A DNA stretch of 64,000 nt, from the NCBI RefSeq assembly GCF_023973825.1, contig NC_090114.1, positions 62,001 through 126,000 of the forward strand. Direction: 5' to 3'. Below the pieces are notes generated by a model, which worked only from the letters and a program-made list of their open reading frames with translations, did not search any database and had not been told where the DNA came from. Within the stretch, counting starts at the first letter, position 1, and each line of letters starts with the position of its first letter. The DNA is from Plasmodium brasilianum. Taxonomy: Eukaryota > Apicomplexa > Aconoidasida > Haemosporida > Plasmodiidae. Of the stretch, positions 41,661 through 54,219 are shown piece after piece. A program made the translations under genes and the position numbers.

Positions 41661-41711
41661 TACAGAAACATATATTGTATTTTTATCATTGTACAATTAT
41701 TAGAAATCAAA

Positions 41712-41732
41712 CCCCCCCCCCCAAAAAAAAAA
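41712..41732. repeat. Poly-C / poly-A tract
   Basis: Eleven C residues are followed by ten A residues. A C run this long is exceptional in this AT-rich window, and the aligned position near 10,945 has none. Confidence 0.9.
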
Positions 41733-42680
41733 GAATTTTACGTATTTAATAATAATATATGATTAAAATTAACTCATTAATATAATCATTGAATAACATA
41801 AAAAATAAATTCATAATATATAACTTAAGTTTATTAAATTTCAAATTAATATATATTTAATTGATTTTCACCAAATTTAATTAACACTCCAACTTGGAAT
41901 AATAATAAAATAATTGGTGTTAACTCTTTTCATAACTGTTATTATATTGAATCCCTCAATTAGTAAGAAGTTATAAGCACAATTAAAAAATATAATTTTT
42001 TTTTATACATTTATAACTGTACATTTATTAAATCTATGTAAAACAAAATATTTGTTAAAAAGACGTTTACAATTAATATATTTTATATCATATATTACAC
42101 AAAACATATTTTATAGAATAAACATGTTTTTTACTATGCAATATATATCAATAATTAAATACATAAAAATTAATCTCTATATACTGGCTTCCTGTAATTA
42201 AGCTCAAAACAAGACTCATTTATTTTTAATTTAAAACTAATATTACATTTTTCTTATTATTTGAACAAATAGTCAATTTATAATGGAGTCAGATATATAA
42301 TATAAAGAATCATATACTAGTACAAATATAAATTATCACAGATCTACAAAAATTATATAAAATATGCTAATATATATTCATTTAAAAACAAAAACATAAA
42401 TATTCCTACAAATATATTTAAATTTACAAATATACATATTATGCCATAATATTATATTAGGCTACCAAATTGATTTAAAATACAAATTATAAAATATTAA
42501 AATATTTAATTTTAGAAAAAATGAATATAATATTTTATTGTTAGATATCAAAGAGACAACGTAAGAATATGTGCATTTATAATATATTAGAATTATATAT
42601 ATGCTTCTTAAGTATATCACTGAAAATATTAAGGCTATTTTTACTTATTAAAGACGTTCTTACACATATATACATATTCT

Positions 42681-43559
42681 CTAATATAAATTTAACTCAT
42701 TAATCAACTTGATTTTTTTATACCTTTCGTTATTGCAAACGATCTTGTAAATTTTTATAAAAAATAGGATATCTGTCATAGTGATAAGTATCCTAAAGGC
42801 CATTATACCAGTATAGGGTTGTATTGTATATATATCTTCCAACATTACATTTTATAAGTTCTATAAGCTTCTCGTTTACAGTATTTAAATATCCCATTCC
42901 TGTTACTGTTGAAAAAGTTAATCCTAAGAAAAAAAAAAATATATATAATAACTCCAAATTCATAACTTCTACATTTTATTTTTTAATGATATACCACGAA
43001 ATCTCCTCTTTTTTTCAATCAAATCATCATAATTTCTTTTTTTAATCCATTTCTTTTCAAAATAAAAATATATTCTATCAAAAATTCTACTATTATAATT
43101 GGTAATTATGTGTAGAATTGAGACTTATTTAATGGATATCTATTAGATATCTTCTCTTTTTGTGTTAAGAATTTTTCATTATTATATATAGCTTTTTTAT
43201 TCCATTATTCTTTTATTCCTATATCTCTATTTAACGCTATAATATTTGAATCCTTATTATGTTCATATTTCTATATTAATCTATAATTTATTATATTTAC
43301 TATTCTACTAATTTTGAAGTTCTTTAACAAGGTTTTGTTAAGTTCCCTTTAAAATAAAATATAAAAATTATTTTTTTAACAGAATAAATAAGCTAATTGT
43401 GATGAAGAATATTATTATAAACAAAACAAGAAAAATATGAATAAAAAAACAAAATCTAATAATATTATCATGCCCTATTATTGTAAAAATGACATATCAC
43501 AATTAAAAGGATAAAGGCAGAAAACTTAACAAAGAAGGTAACTTAATTTTTTGTTCCAT
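42681..43559 (-). pseudogene. fam-l/fam-m type B pseudogene
   Basis: Exon 1 (43559-about 43474) still begins MEQKIKLP but is one base short, so its frame ends in TAA and TGA; its donor reads GCATGA instead of GTATAA. Exon 2 (about 43346-42681) carries scattered stops and several frameshifts. Recognisable blocks in order are NYRLI, HNKDSN, a piece of AQYYTEVVDYNN, FYFEKKWIKKRNYDD, a hydrophobic FLGLTFSTVTG span, and a tail NNERYKKIKLINE. All match the intact type B gene at 11.96-12.9 kb. Its place behind the type A gene at 39-40 kb reproduces the left doublet, with exon 1 starts 3,455 bases apart here and 3,513 there. The product would be non-functional. Confidence 0.88.
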
Positions 43560-46088
43560 TTATAACATATTTAATATTTCAATATATTTATTAATAAAAT
43601 AGTTATTAATAATATAATATACTTCTGATAATAAGAGGAACAATATTTATTTTAAAAATTTTATATTATTTTTTATTTTTTCACAGAAACATAAAGAAAT
43701 ATATATAACTATAATGTATTTCACTATACAGAAAAGGAACAATAACATTAAAAGTGTATTGTACAATTGTTATTTTAATGTTTTAAAAAATAAAAAAATA
43801 ATAACATACATTAAAATAAAGTAATCTGAATATATTCACTTGTGTTAAATATATACATTTATATATATTTCATAAAATATATTATATATTTATAAATCCT
43901 TTTAACAATAAAATTAAAACAAACTACATTATTTCTTTAATTTTATACATATTGACTTTATGTAGAATATGGAATAGATCGAGTATAGAAAGTTTAGTAC
44001 ATAGATTATATATTGTACTTTATATTAACAGAATATTTATTATTTTCCTTGAAGATTTCTTAATAATAATTATAATTTCATAAATGTTATCCTTTAGAAG
44101 TACTAGTTTTTGCTAGTAAAAAATTAATCCTTATAACAATACTGTAGCAGCAACAATAAATTATTTAAAAAATATTTAATAAAACTCTTTTACTCATAAT
44201 TATAATAATATGTACAAACTTTTGTGTCATGTAACATACTTATTAAATTGAATTTATAATAATCTCCATTATATATGAAATAATATATAATTCATAGTTA
44301 GATATTTCTCTTTTTATTCTGCAATAAAATTTTCGAATATTAAATTTTTCAATTGTGTATAATTTATATCATTATTATAATATGAAATTTATCTATATTT
44401 CTAAACTATATATATTATAGTTTTTTATTAATTAAATATGTATTTATAGAAAGGATAAAATTAAGAAGAAAAAAAAAAAAGAAATAAAGAAGACATAGAC
44501 TAATTCTAGTATAAAATATAATAACATCTGTATATACATAGTATTATAGTGTATTGGTTTAATCTTTTATATAATATAAATACATACATTTTTGTTAGCT
44601 TTTCACTTTATATTAAGCATTTAAGAAATTTTTATAAAATTGAATAAAATGAACAATTATTTAAGTCTAATCATAAATTAACATATGTACGTATACACTC
44701 ATTTGAAAAAAGATAAAAATTATTAAATATGACGATTTCGTATATACAATTTTAATGAAATTACATAAATAAATGTTGTCTATCTGATATACACAACTTA
44801 AATACTAAAATATAAATTTGTGTTTATAAATTATATATATAGAAAATATCCTTCCTTTTATATATGACTTATTTATAATATTATCATTATAAATATGTAA
44901 TAATTAAAAATGAAAAATAAAAAATCTATGTATTTATATATATTCTTTAAATAATGTTATATATTTACTTAATATATTTATACACAACAATTAAATATTC
45001 TATATATAAATAAATAAATACCCATAAATAACGAAATGATAGTAGAACATATCTATTTAGTTTTGTTGCCATCGAATAAAATTTTAACTTTTTATAGATA
45101 TATTGATATATTTAAATTTCCACTATGGCAATAAAAGAAAAATATAATTTACTCATAATTTCTAATAATATATGATTACATTCAATTTATTAATTTAATT
45201 TTTCATTAATATATAACACAAAAATTTTATAAGGTTTGCTTATTTATAAACTGTTAATATAATATATATTCATTCTGTTCATGTTATACAAAAATACCAC
45301 TAAAACTAGCAATAATAATGACATAATAATAGGATTTGGATTTTCGTTTTATTGTTATTACAAAAAATTCTTATAATATTAAACATTTATAAATAACTTG
45401 CATTAATAAAAATATTATAATATATAAATATGCATTCCTTTTTACATAGTGCAAAATAAACTAAATTTCCGCTGAAGAGAATTTTACAATAAATATATTT
45501 TATAACAAATATTTCTTAAAATTTATTTTGTATAAAATATATTAAGTTTTTCTTTAAGTATATATATCTATATATTCAGTAAAAAACTTTTACTTCTTTT
45601 CTTGATGTACAAAACAAAACGCATTTATTTTTATTTTCAAACGAAAAATGATCTAATATAAATTAATTTAACAAATAACAATTCTGGAATAGAAAGATAT
45701 AACAAATTGAAACAATTATTATTTATTTCAAATATAAATTAAACATTTCAATAATTGTATCTTGAATGTACTCATATATATTAATTTTAACACACATACA
45801 TATGTATCTTATAAGAATATATTTAAATACACAAATATAAATATTAAACCATAACATTTAATTTAGATGGAACAACACATTAAATTATACTTTAAAAAAA
45901 ATAAAATATTCATATTCACCCCAAAACTTTGAATATATTTTTTTAATATTTTTCCTAAAGATTACCAAGCATATATGAATTAAAATTTTGAAAATTAGCA
46001 GTTATGATTACTAGGTGTACGACTAAATATATATTGCGATAACTACTTCATATATAACAGTACTGTACAGAAATGAAATTATTACTTA
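43560..46088. other. Gene-free spacer
   Basis: No gene is seen. It holds the upstream region of the type B relic, including a TAAATACCC-type element near 45,010, and the 3' flank of the gene at 46.1 kb (AAATATAAATTAAACA near 45,730). Confidence 0.5.
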
Positions 46089-46913
46089 TTACTCATTTTT
46101 CCACTTCCTCTTAATAATTCTTCTGTGCTTTTTAATTTTTACAAGCATATAAATAACTCCTAACGCGAATACTGTAAAAAATATAGAGATTATAACGGAA
46201 AATAATATTTCATGTTCATTATCTACTTTTGAAATCACTTTTAGATAATACGCTATATGTATCATTGAACCCCAGGAAAGCAATATAGCGGGTAAAAACA
46301 ATAGTAATCCGTACTCCTTAAGTAATATCTTTATACAAGACTTATTACTAATTGACGGTTTTTTTTTAATAAAATCTATATAATCTATATGTTTGAATAA
46401 CTTTCTTTCAAATAGAGTTAAGTATTTTCCTCTATATTTTAATATTCTTTGTCTTATATATTGTTTATTAAATTCCTCCTTATATAACGAACTTTTACTT
46501 GATTTTTTATTTGTTCTTTTGTCCAATTTATCATAGTTTGTTATAATTTTTTCTTCGTTCTCATTGTTTTCATGTATCATTTCTTTTACGTTTGCAGTAT
46601 TTAAGTCCTTATATTGACTACATTCTTCTAGCAATCTACCACTGCTTAAATCTAATTTTCTCATAAGATTGTACACTCCTACAAACTTACATAACGTACT
46701 CTAAAAAAAAAAATAAATATTTACTACTTAAAAAAATAAATAATTTCATTATAAGATATAATATTAATAAAAATTGAATGAGGACAAAATAAAAAATACA
46801 TATTTCCTTAAAAAATACTGTTATACCAAGTCACTGCAAAAATAACATATCCAAGATAAAACGATAAAAATAGAAGTTTTTATAACAAAGAATGATTTAT
46901 TTTTTTGTTCCAT
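46089..46913 (-). CDS. fam-like exported membrane protein, intact
   Basis: Exon 1 (46913-46827, 29 codons) is MEQKNKSFFVIKTSIFIVLS and on to FCSDL; the donor is GTATAA. Exon 2 (46700-46089) follows TTTTTTAG in phase 0, giving about 232 residues. The PEXEL motif RLLEE at 51-55 is canonical. A conserved stretch SLYKEEFNKQY lies near 99-109, then FKHIDYIDFIKKKPSISN. Membrane spans are at about 160-180 and 194-216, with a short charged loop between, and the tail is basic (IKKHRRIIKRKWKNE). The loop between the spans is much shorter than in the type A and B genes, so this is a separate subgroup. The dead gene at 25.96-26.8 kb belongs to the same subgroup. It is inferred to be exported; its role is unknown. 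It occupies the slot that holds an unrelated plus-strand gene in the left module. Confidence 0.82.
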
Positions 46914-49900
46914 CATATAGATCAATAAAAGTGCAATATATTCAACAAGAAAATTGTATATAACAATATAATTTCCTGATAATTATAAAAGATACTAAAA
47001 ATATTTGCTTAATTTTCTAATTATTTTTTCATTATTTTCTCATAAAAATCCAATAAAATTCAAAAATATAATGCGTTTTACGATAGAAACAAAGAAATAT
47101 AATAATTAAAAAGTATTATAAATTTTTTATCTTAATTTTATTTATAAAAGCACAATTTTATCTACAGTAATATAATTATATAATATTCATGAAAAATCAA
47201 AATATATAAATTATTTCTTAGTGGTGTAATTATTAATACTAAATGAATCATTTAAGAAAAACAAAATTGTAATTAAATTTTTCAAAATATGGAGATTTAT
47301 CTAAAATATACAAAGTATAAAATGTAGGTAGTATATAGTCTATCATTTATTATCACTATAATTACTTATTTAATTTATTTATTCTTATTATCAATATTCC
47401 AAGAAATACAGAATATATTTTAAAAAATTTAATTTTTATAATTATTTTTTTTATTTATAAAGTAATTTATAAAATGAATACTTCAAAGAATAATATTTCC
47501 ATCACATAAATTATACAGTATTTATTATAACTAAAAAAAAATTAAAACAAAAATATATTGAACCTCAAAATATTATAATTTTAGTTTATATTATAATTTA
47601 TAATAATTTTTATATTTTAAAATTATGATCCACATGAACGTTTTATATTTTTGTATCATAAATATACAATAATATACAAATCGTATATTTTTAAATATAT
47701 ATTATAATTCCTAAATAATAAATTCATAAGTTCATATTTTTTCATATTATTTTTTATGTGAAAAAATTAATATTCATGAAAACCAAAACAAACAATAAAT
47801 AAAATTGTTAAATATATACTGTATAAAATAGTAATAATTACAGGAAGAGTTGTATTGAAATATATTTAAAAATAAATATTATGGATCATATATTTCTTAT
47901 ATAATGTATTAGAATAAATATAAATGTTGTGAAAATTGTGCATTCATTAATTTTGAGTATGAATTTTTTACAACGTACATATATATATTTTTTTTTTATT
48001 TACAAGCATATATTATATATGGCATATGTTTAAAAAATAAAATGGAATATAAAATAAACCCAAATAAGGTACTTTATATAAAAATTATAATTAGCATCAA
48101 ATATAATATATACTTTAATATCTTAATTATGTTTTGTTTACAACACAGTATTTAACAATGATAAAATTATTATATATACAAAATGTTATTCTAATCATAT
48201 AAAACACATTTCGTGTTATTTTTTGCAAAATAAAAAAAATATTAATAATAAATTAAAAAAATAAATAAGATTATTAAATATAACACAATTTTTGAATTAA
48301 AAGAAATAATTTCACAAAAATTAGCATAATTATATTTTTATTCCATTACTTTATATATAAAGTTATTGTTTCATTTTAAAGGATGCCTATTTAATAATTT
48401 TTGATATCCATATTTTTAATAGACTCATATGTCAATAATTTTAACTATTTCTCTCTGAATATTTTATATTTTCATAAAATGAATTAGGCATATATGTAAC
48501 ATTTTATTTTTAAGTATGTTTAATATTTTTCATGTTACTCACCTAAATCATATGTTAATTTGATTTATTATATATATACAAATATTAATCCAATAACATT
48601 TATATATTTACCTGTAAATATATTATAATATTAAGTGCAAATATTTTGTTAGTAATATCTTTATATTTTTATGATATTTTTTTTAATTTGTTATATGATC
48701 AAAACCATATTAAACTATAGTAATAATTTTTTTCACAGAAACCTTTTTTTAAGTGATAATATAAATCTATTAAATATACTCCACATAAATTCTATTACTT
48801 AAATTATTGAGTTTTTAGTATCATTTTAAAATATCTGATACAGCTTATTATATATTTTAACTAAACTGTTACTAATATTTCTAGAAATCCATACATGCAA
48901 AATTATGTAAGGTAATTAATCATTTAATTGTATGTCCTTATTGATATGTATTCCTATTTTATTAATAATTTATTTTTCATTTATATATAACCCGTTATCA
49001 TTTATATATTTTTCAATGATAATTATTACATACATATATCATTGACAATATTCACCATTTATATATGTTTATTTGCACTTATGTGACATAATGCTTAAAT
49101 ATTAATAATATTATAATAATTAAATTCTATTCATTTAATTTACATCAAGTAACCGTAAAATTGTTAATTCCTTACAAAATGTCATTTATTAAAATTTTAT
49201 TATTAAATTATATTATACTTTTTTATACAGTTCTTTTATATAAGTATTGATACTATATTTATCTACAATAAAACATCCATTTAGTAATATATATATTATG
49301 AGTCTCATTGAATGTCAATATGTATTATGTACAACATAACTTTCCCCTCTATAAATAAAATTATTCTAATGCCTCACGTAACATTCTTTATATAAACATA
49401 TATCTTTAAATAAATTAAAAATGGAAAATTTATACAACTACTTAGTTTATAAAATAAGATATGATTTCCTTTCCATAAAAATTAAGGTACATATTGGATA
49501 TGTTCTAAAATCAACTCGTATTAAACCACAATTCAGTAATTTTATGCAGTTAATTTTCTCAAATTTTTTTTGCATATATAATATTCCCAAAGTTACAAGT
49601 TAAAATACAAAATTTAATACACTGCCATTTCTCAAATATAAATTAATGTCATTAAATTGATTTGTTATAAAAATTCTGTTTACCTTAGTATTAATATACT
49701 AATTCATATGTTTTTTTTTTTTATTATTTTTTCATTTTTTATTTTATTTACAAATATTTTTTTTTTGTCTTTATTATATAAACTATTTTTTAAAGTACAT
49801 AATGTAACACTACTATAAATCGGAAAAGCATTTTAAATTAATGTAGAACTATTATGGATTATTTCAGTGCACTTTAGATAATAAAAAAGCGTGCATACCT

Positions 49901-50646
49901 CATATATATTATTTTTATTGTTTTCATTATATAATAATAAATGTATTTTAAATCATATGGGAGCAGACGTTAAATTATTCATAAACGTTACCATCATTAA
50001 CATTTTTATATTACTTAAATTATGTTTAATACACTTAAAAATATTTCAATAAACTTGAAATAACATATATTCAATATTTCCACCGTGCAAAATATATATA
50101 TATATAACAGTACTTTATAATAAATATTTAGGTTATTTTTATAAAATTAAATTAAGAATACATTTCTTGTAAGAACAACAATAAAAGGACCTAGTACAAC
50201 TTATTTACAAGTATATGTATTCCTCTAAGACAATAATGAACAAATGGTTCATTTTGTAAACAATTTTTTATTATTACTTATTTATATTTTCACACTTAAA
50301 ACATTCAAAAATTTTAAAATATATTTAATATATGTTTGTGGTAAAAACATATTGTAATACATTTATCATGCTATCTACAATAAAATTTATTTAAAATTAT
50401 TTTTTACGAAAAGCAAAAAATATATGCACTATTTTTATTATATAGAATACATCAAAAAACGTTTACCATTAATTTAAAGAAAGTAATACTTCTTTTTAAT
50501 TAAGTCACCGATTAATCATTTTGGACTAAAAAGGTAAGAGAGATGAAAACAAATTACATTCATGTTTTGCTATTAACAACACGAAATATCCTATTAATTT
50601 AATGAGACAATGCTATATGCGCACTTATAAATGAATTTTATACAAC

Positions 50647-50689
<43 letters not shown>

Positions 50690-50914
50690 TTGAACAAAAA
50701 TATACATATACATAAATATATTATTCCAAAATATCAAATAACATTAAATCAATTCTCTATATAGCAGATTTTAAAAATACAACAATGAAAATCACTAAGG
50801 ATTAAAAAAAGTATTTTTATATTTAATATCAAATAGTTATATATATGTATGTGTTAATATAAAAATTTTGTATGCACATCTCTTATTTATATATTATTTT
50901 TAAGGATACTATCA
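46914..50914. other. Gene-free AT-rich spacer
   Basis: No supported gene. A short plus-strand open run at 49,421-49,603 lacks splice sites, domain or homologue in the window. The stretch at about 50,300-50,410 resembles 21,240-21,360. A long TA repeat lies at 50,653-50,687. Confidence 0.5.
50653..50687. repeat. (TA)n microsatellite
   Basis: Uninterrupted alternating TA for about 35 bases, about 250 bases past the final stop of the broken gene at 50.9-51.85 kb. Confidence 0.9.
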
Positions 50915-51853
50915 TCATTTTATTCCATATAGAATGTCTTTCTTATTAGTAGAATTAAAAATATTATTATATATTTTTAAACTACCTCCATGTTTTATTT
51001 TAAAATTTTCAGTCTTATTAGAAGTATAATGAATACCTGATAAAATTGAAAGATTCATAAATACTAAAAGCACATAAATTGCTGATAATGTTGGAATTAA
51101 TATAAAAGTGTTCCTTTATGAGCTACCTTCATACCCTTAAATCAATTTGCCACAACATAAACAAACAAAAACATATGACAAACACAAAAATATGAAAATT
51201 ATCAAAAGAATTAAAAAAATCCGAATATACCCAAAAGATGTCTTCCTTCGATTCATTAATCTTGCAGTCTGTATATCAATTTTCTTATTATTATTAATTT
51301 TATATACGGAATCTAATTCGTTGAATATATCCTTTTCAAGAAATAAATCTAATATATTAAACGAAGAATATTTCCTTTTCTTAAATAAGTTATTCCTTTC
51401 CTCTGCTTTTAATAAAATTTCTTTTATTATATTCTTTCGTGACTTAGAGTCCTTGTCAATTTTATATGTATCCGCCTTTTCATCCATTAATTTGTAATAA
51501 CCTTTGTGACCTGATCGATATCCGGTAGATATAACATCCAATGAACTCTCTGATAGTAGTCTATTAGTTCTTAAACTTGAATAGCTATCTAGTTTATTCT
51601 TTTTATCCATAGATTTTCCACATATACACTAAAAAAAACAATGTTAACATTTATTATTTACAAGTATTTATATATCTATACCAAGATAATAAAATTTTTA
51701 AAAATAAAAGGTAGAACACAAAAAAAAGTAAAATAAGAAATATTATTATAATATTACATTATTTTTATAAAGATATATCCAAATTAAAAGGGTAAATACG
51801 AATATTTTAATAAAAAAAAAGGGCTTAAAATTTTCATTCATTGTACTGTTCAT
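50915..51853 (-). pseudogene. fam-like exported protein gene cut by two in-frame stops
   Basis: Exon 1 (51853-51758, 32 codons) is MNSTMNENFKPFFFIKIFVF and on to YKNN; the donor is GTAATA. Exon 2 begins at 51628 after TTTTTTAG, in phase. The reading frame has a canonical PEXEL RLLSE at 55-59, a charged body and one membrane span at about 167-188, then stops at TAA 51139-51137 after about 195 residues. A second TAA follows at 51118-51116. Past these, the same frame stays open for 66 codons to TGA at 50917-50915, encoding a second hydrophobic span (FILIPTLSAIYVLLVFMNLS) and a polar tail. That order of parts matches a normal two-span family member, so the stops look like recent lesions. A truncated one-span protein could still be made. 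The gene at 21.9-22.7 kb is its relative and module counterpart. Confidence 0.78.
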
Positions 51854-54006
51854 TAATGCTAATATATATTAACTAATAAATATGTTAGTTATATTTTAGT
51901 TCCTGCATATAATAAAACATACTTATATTGTTTTGGATTTATTTTATTTTAAGAGTAATTAATTGAATTTATATAGGCATAACTTATATTAAATTTTTCT
52001 AACGTAATATAACATACAATTTGATTTGGTATAATATATATATATAGAGATATTTTACGTACTACTAATAATAAAATAAAATAATATGAAAAAGAATAAT
52101 ATTAGATAAGATGAAAAAAATATGAAAATTATTCATTCGGCGATAAAAATTTTTTTTTAACACAAAATAATGTATAACATGTAGAAAATATATACTTGCT
52201 ATATTCAGAGGGTACTTGTGAACTTTTGCATGCTTCCTAAGAAAAAATTATAATTTTATATATTTTTATGCAGAATTATCTTCTACAATTAAACAATATT
52301 AATTATTTTGATAGTAAAACTAACAGAAAAAGTAAATGAAATTATGAAAAATATTTTTAATTATATAAAGTATAGATTAGTATTTGTCCAAAAAAAATAC
52401 ATGTTCTTTTATAAGCCATTCTATATTAATAAAGTAAAATATATTTTACATGGAAATCTAAGTAAATATGTATATTTATTAAAGTAATAAATAACGATAT
52501 TTATATTTCTGTATATTGAATTTACAAATTTATAAATTATTTGTAAATCTTAATACGATTCATTATTATTCAATAGATTATTAATAAATTATTTACTTCT
52601 ACACCTGTTCTTTTGAAAATTGTAAATAAACATATATAGAGAAAAATATTAAAATAATAAAAAAAAAAAATGGTAAAAATGTATTTAGTGTAAAAGTATT
52701 CTTTGCAGTAAAATAATATCAATGTCATTTATACCAATATGATTTTTCATATAATAGAAACAAAAATAATATATATATATATATATATACATACTATATA
52801 TAACAGTATGATAAAATATATGTAGTAATGTAAATAAATTATTAAATTTTTTTATTAAATAATTAAGTAAAAATTAAAATATTGTTTAATACATACTATA
52901 AAAAACATTTTTTTAGGAGGAAATATAAATAATTATTATTTTCATAAATACAGTTACTACATATAACAAGGATATTATTATATAAATTAGTAATTTTTCT
53001 CATTGTATATTTACAATACAGATTATAATTATAATAAATTTATATATTCGAAAATATATTATTAGTGATCAAAAAAACAAAATAAATTATTTCAAGTTTA
53101 ATCAGTTTTGAATTAAAAAAAACAAATTAATATATTTAAAAAGAGGAAAAAATAATAATTATAGTTAAAATATATTTTTTTATTAATAAATCAAGTTGAA
53201 AATATTGACATAATAATAATTTATTTTACTATATTATATGTAAATTCTGTAATATTAATAAAGATGCAATTTTAGTATATTTTATACAATTTTATAATTT
53301 CGAAAACATATATATTAAATAACTAGACAAAAATTATTACATAAAAATTGGTAAAAACATAAGCTTTTAATATTTATATTAAAAAATAAGTTTCAAAAAT
53401 ATATAAAATATATATAATACAAAGATATTAATAAAATAATTTCTTCATCTTCTCAATAATTCTATGCCATATGCTTTTTTCTTAAATCTTTTTTCATTTT
53501 CTCTTTTATATTTATAAAAATATATAATTATTTATTTTTTTAATTATATAAAAAATAAAAATAAAAGTTCTTATTTGTCATTAGATTATTTTATTATAAA
53601 TATTAAAATATATTTTTATAAAATAAAGTTAAATTAAAATTATATATGTATAATAATAAAATAAAGAACATAATAAACCCCTTATTCATTTGAACAACCT
53701 CCAAATTCATCAAAATAATAATAATCCTCCACAAAAAATTTCGTCTAAAAATTAAATAACACAAAAAATTTTCATTATTTCATAGAAGTAAACTGAACCA
53801 TAAACTTTGAAATATTTAATTTATTCTTGATTAAATGTATAATACACAAATTAGTAGAATTATTAAATATACACATATATTAAAATTTTTTTACTTCAAC
53901 TAGATATAATATCACGTATATTACTCATTAATCATTAATACGTTTTCTAAAATAATTGGTTATACTTCTTCCGAACAGTAATGTTATTAATTTTATATAA
54001 TTTTAG
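51854..54006. other. Gene-free spacer
   Basis: No gene is seen. The stretch at about 52,170-52,375 matches 23,145-23,345. This is the upstream region of the broken gene at 51.85 kb. Confidence 0.5.
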
Positions 54007-54219
54007 GAAATAAAACTATTTTTGTTTCAGTGTATTTTTTTAAAATATATGATAGTAAATTACATATATTTTCAGATAAAGTTTCATTTTCCTATTGTTT
54101 CATTAATTAATCTTTTTACAATAATGAATACTATAGAGCTACTATATCTTTTCAATGGTACTATTACAACTAATAGAATAGCAAAAATATATCACCAGAA
54201 ACATATACAAATTAATTAA
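54007..54219 (+). other. Short open segment matched near 3.1 kb
   Basis: Seventy codons are open from after a TAG (54004-54006) to TAA at 54217-54219. The peptide VNYIYFQIKFHFPIV near the middle pairs with VNYIYFQLKYYFPIV at 3.06 kb, and an IELLYLFNGTI stretch pairs with IELIYLFCNTI. No start, signal or membrane span is obvious. It is either a relic exon of an unrecognised family or a repeated non-coding element. Confidence 0.3.

Larger units (their letters stand above)
40105..42680. other. Spacer within the second doublet
   Basis: No gene is visible. It contains the conserved upstream block at 41,335-41,660 and a poly-C tract at 41,712-41,722. The last 400 bases carry the fam-type 3' flank (AAATATAAATTATCAC near 42,320, AAATTTACAAATATACAT near 42,420). 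Confidence 0.5.

Noticed and set aside
49421..49603. 60-codon plus-strand frame beginning MENLYNYL
   Set aside because: The start resembles STP1 exon 1 only superficially; no donor at the STP1 position and no cysteine pattern follows.
51147..51497. 116-codon plus-strand open frame
   Set aside because: Antisense to exon 2 of the minus-strand fam-like gene, with no splice or domain support.
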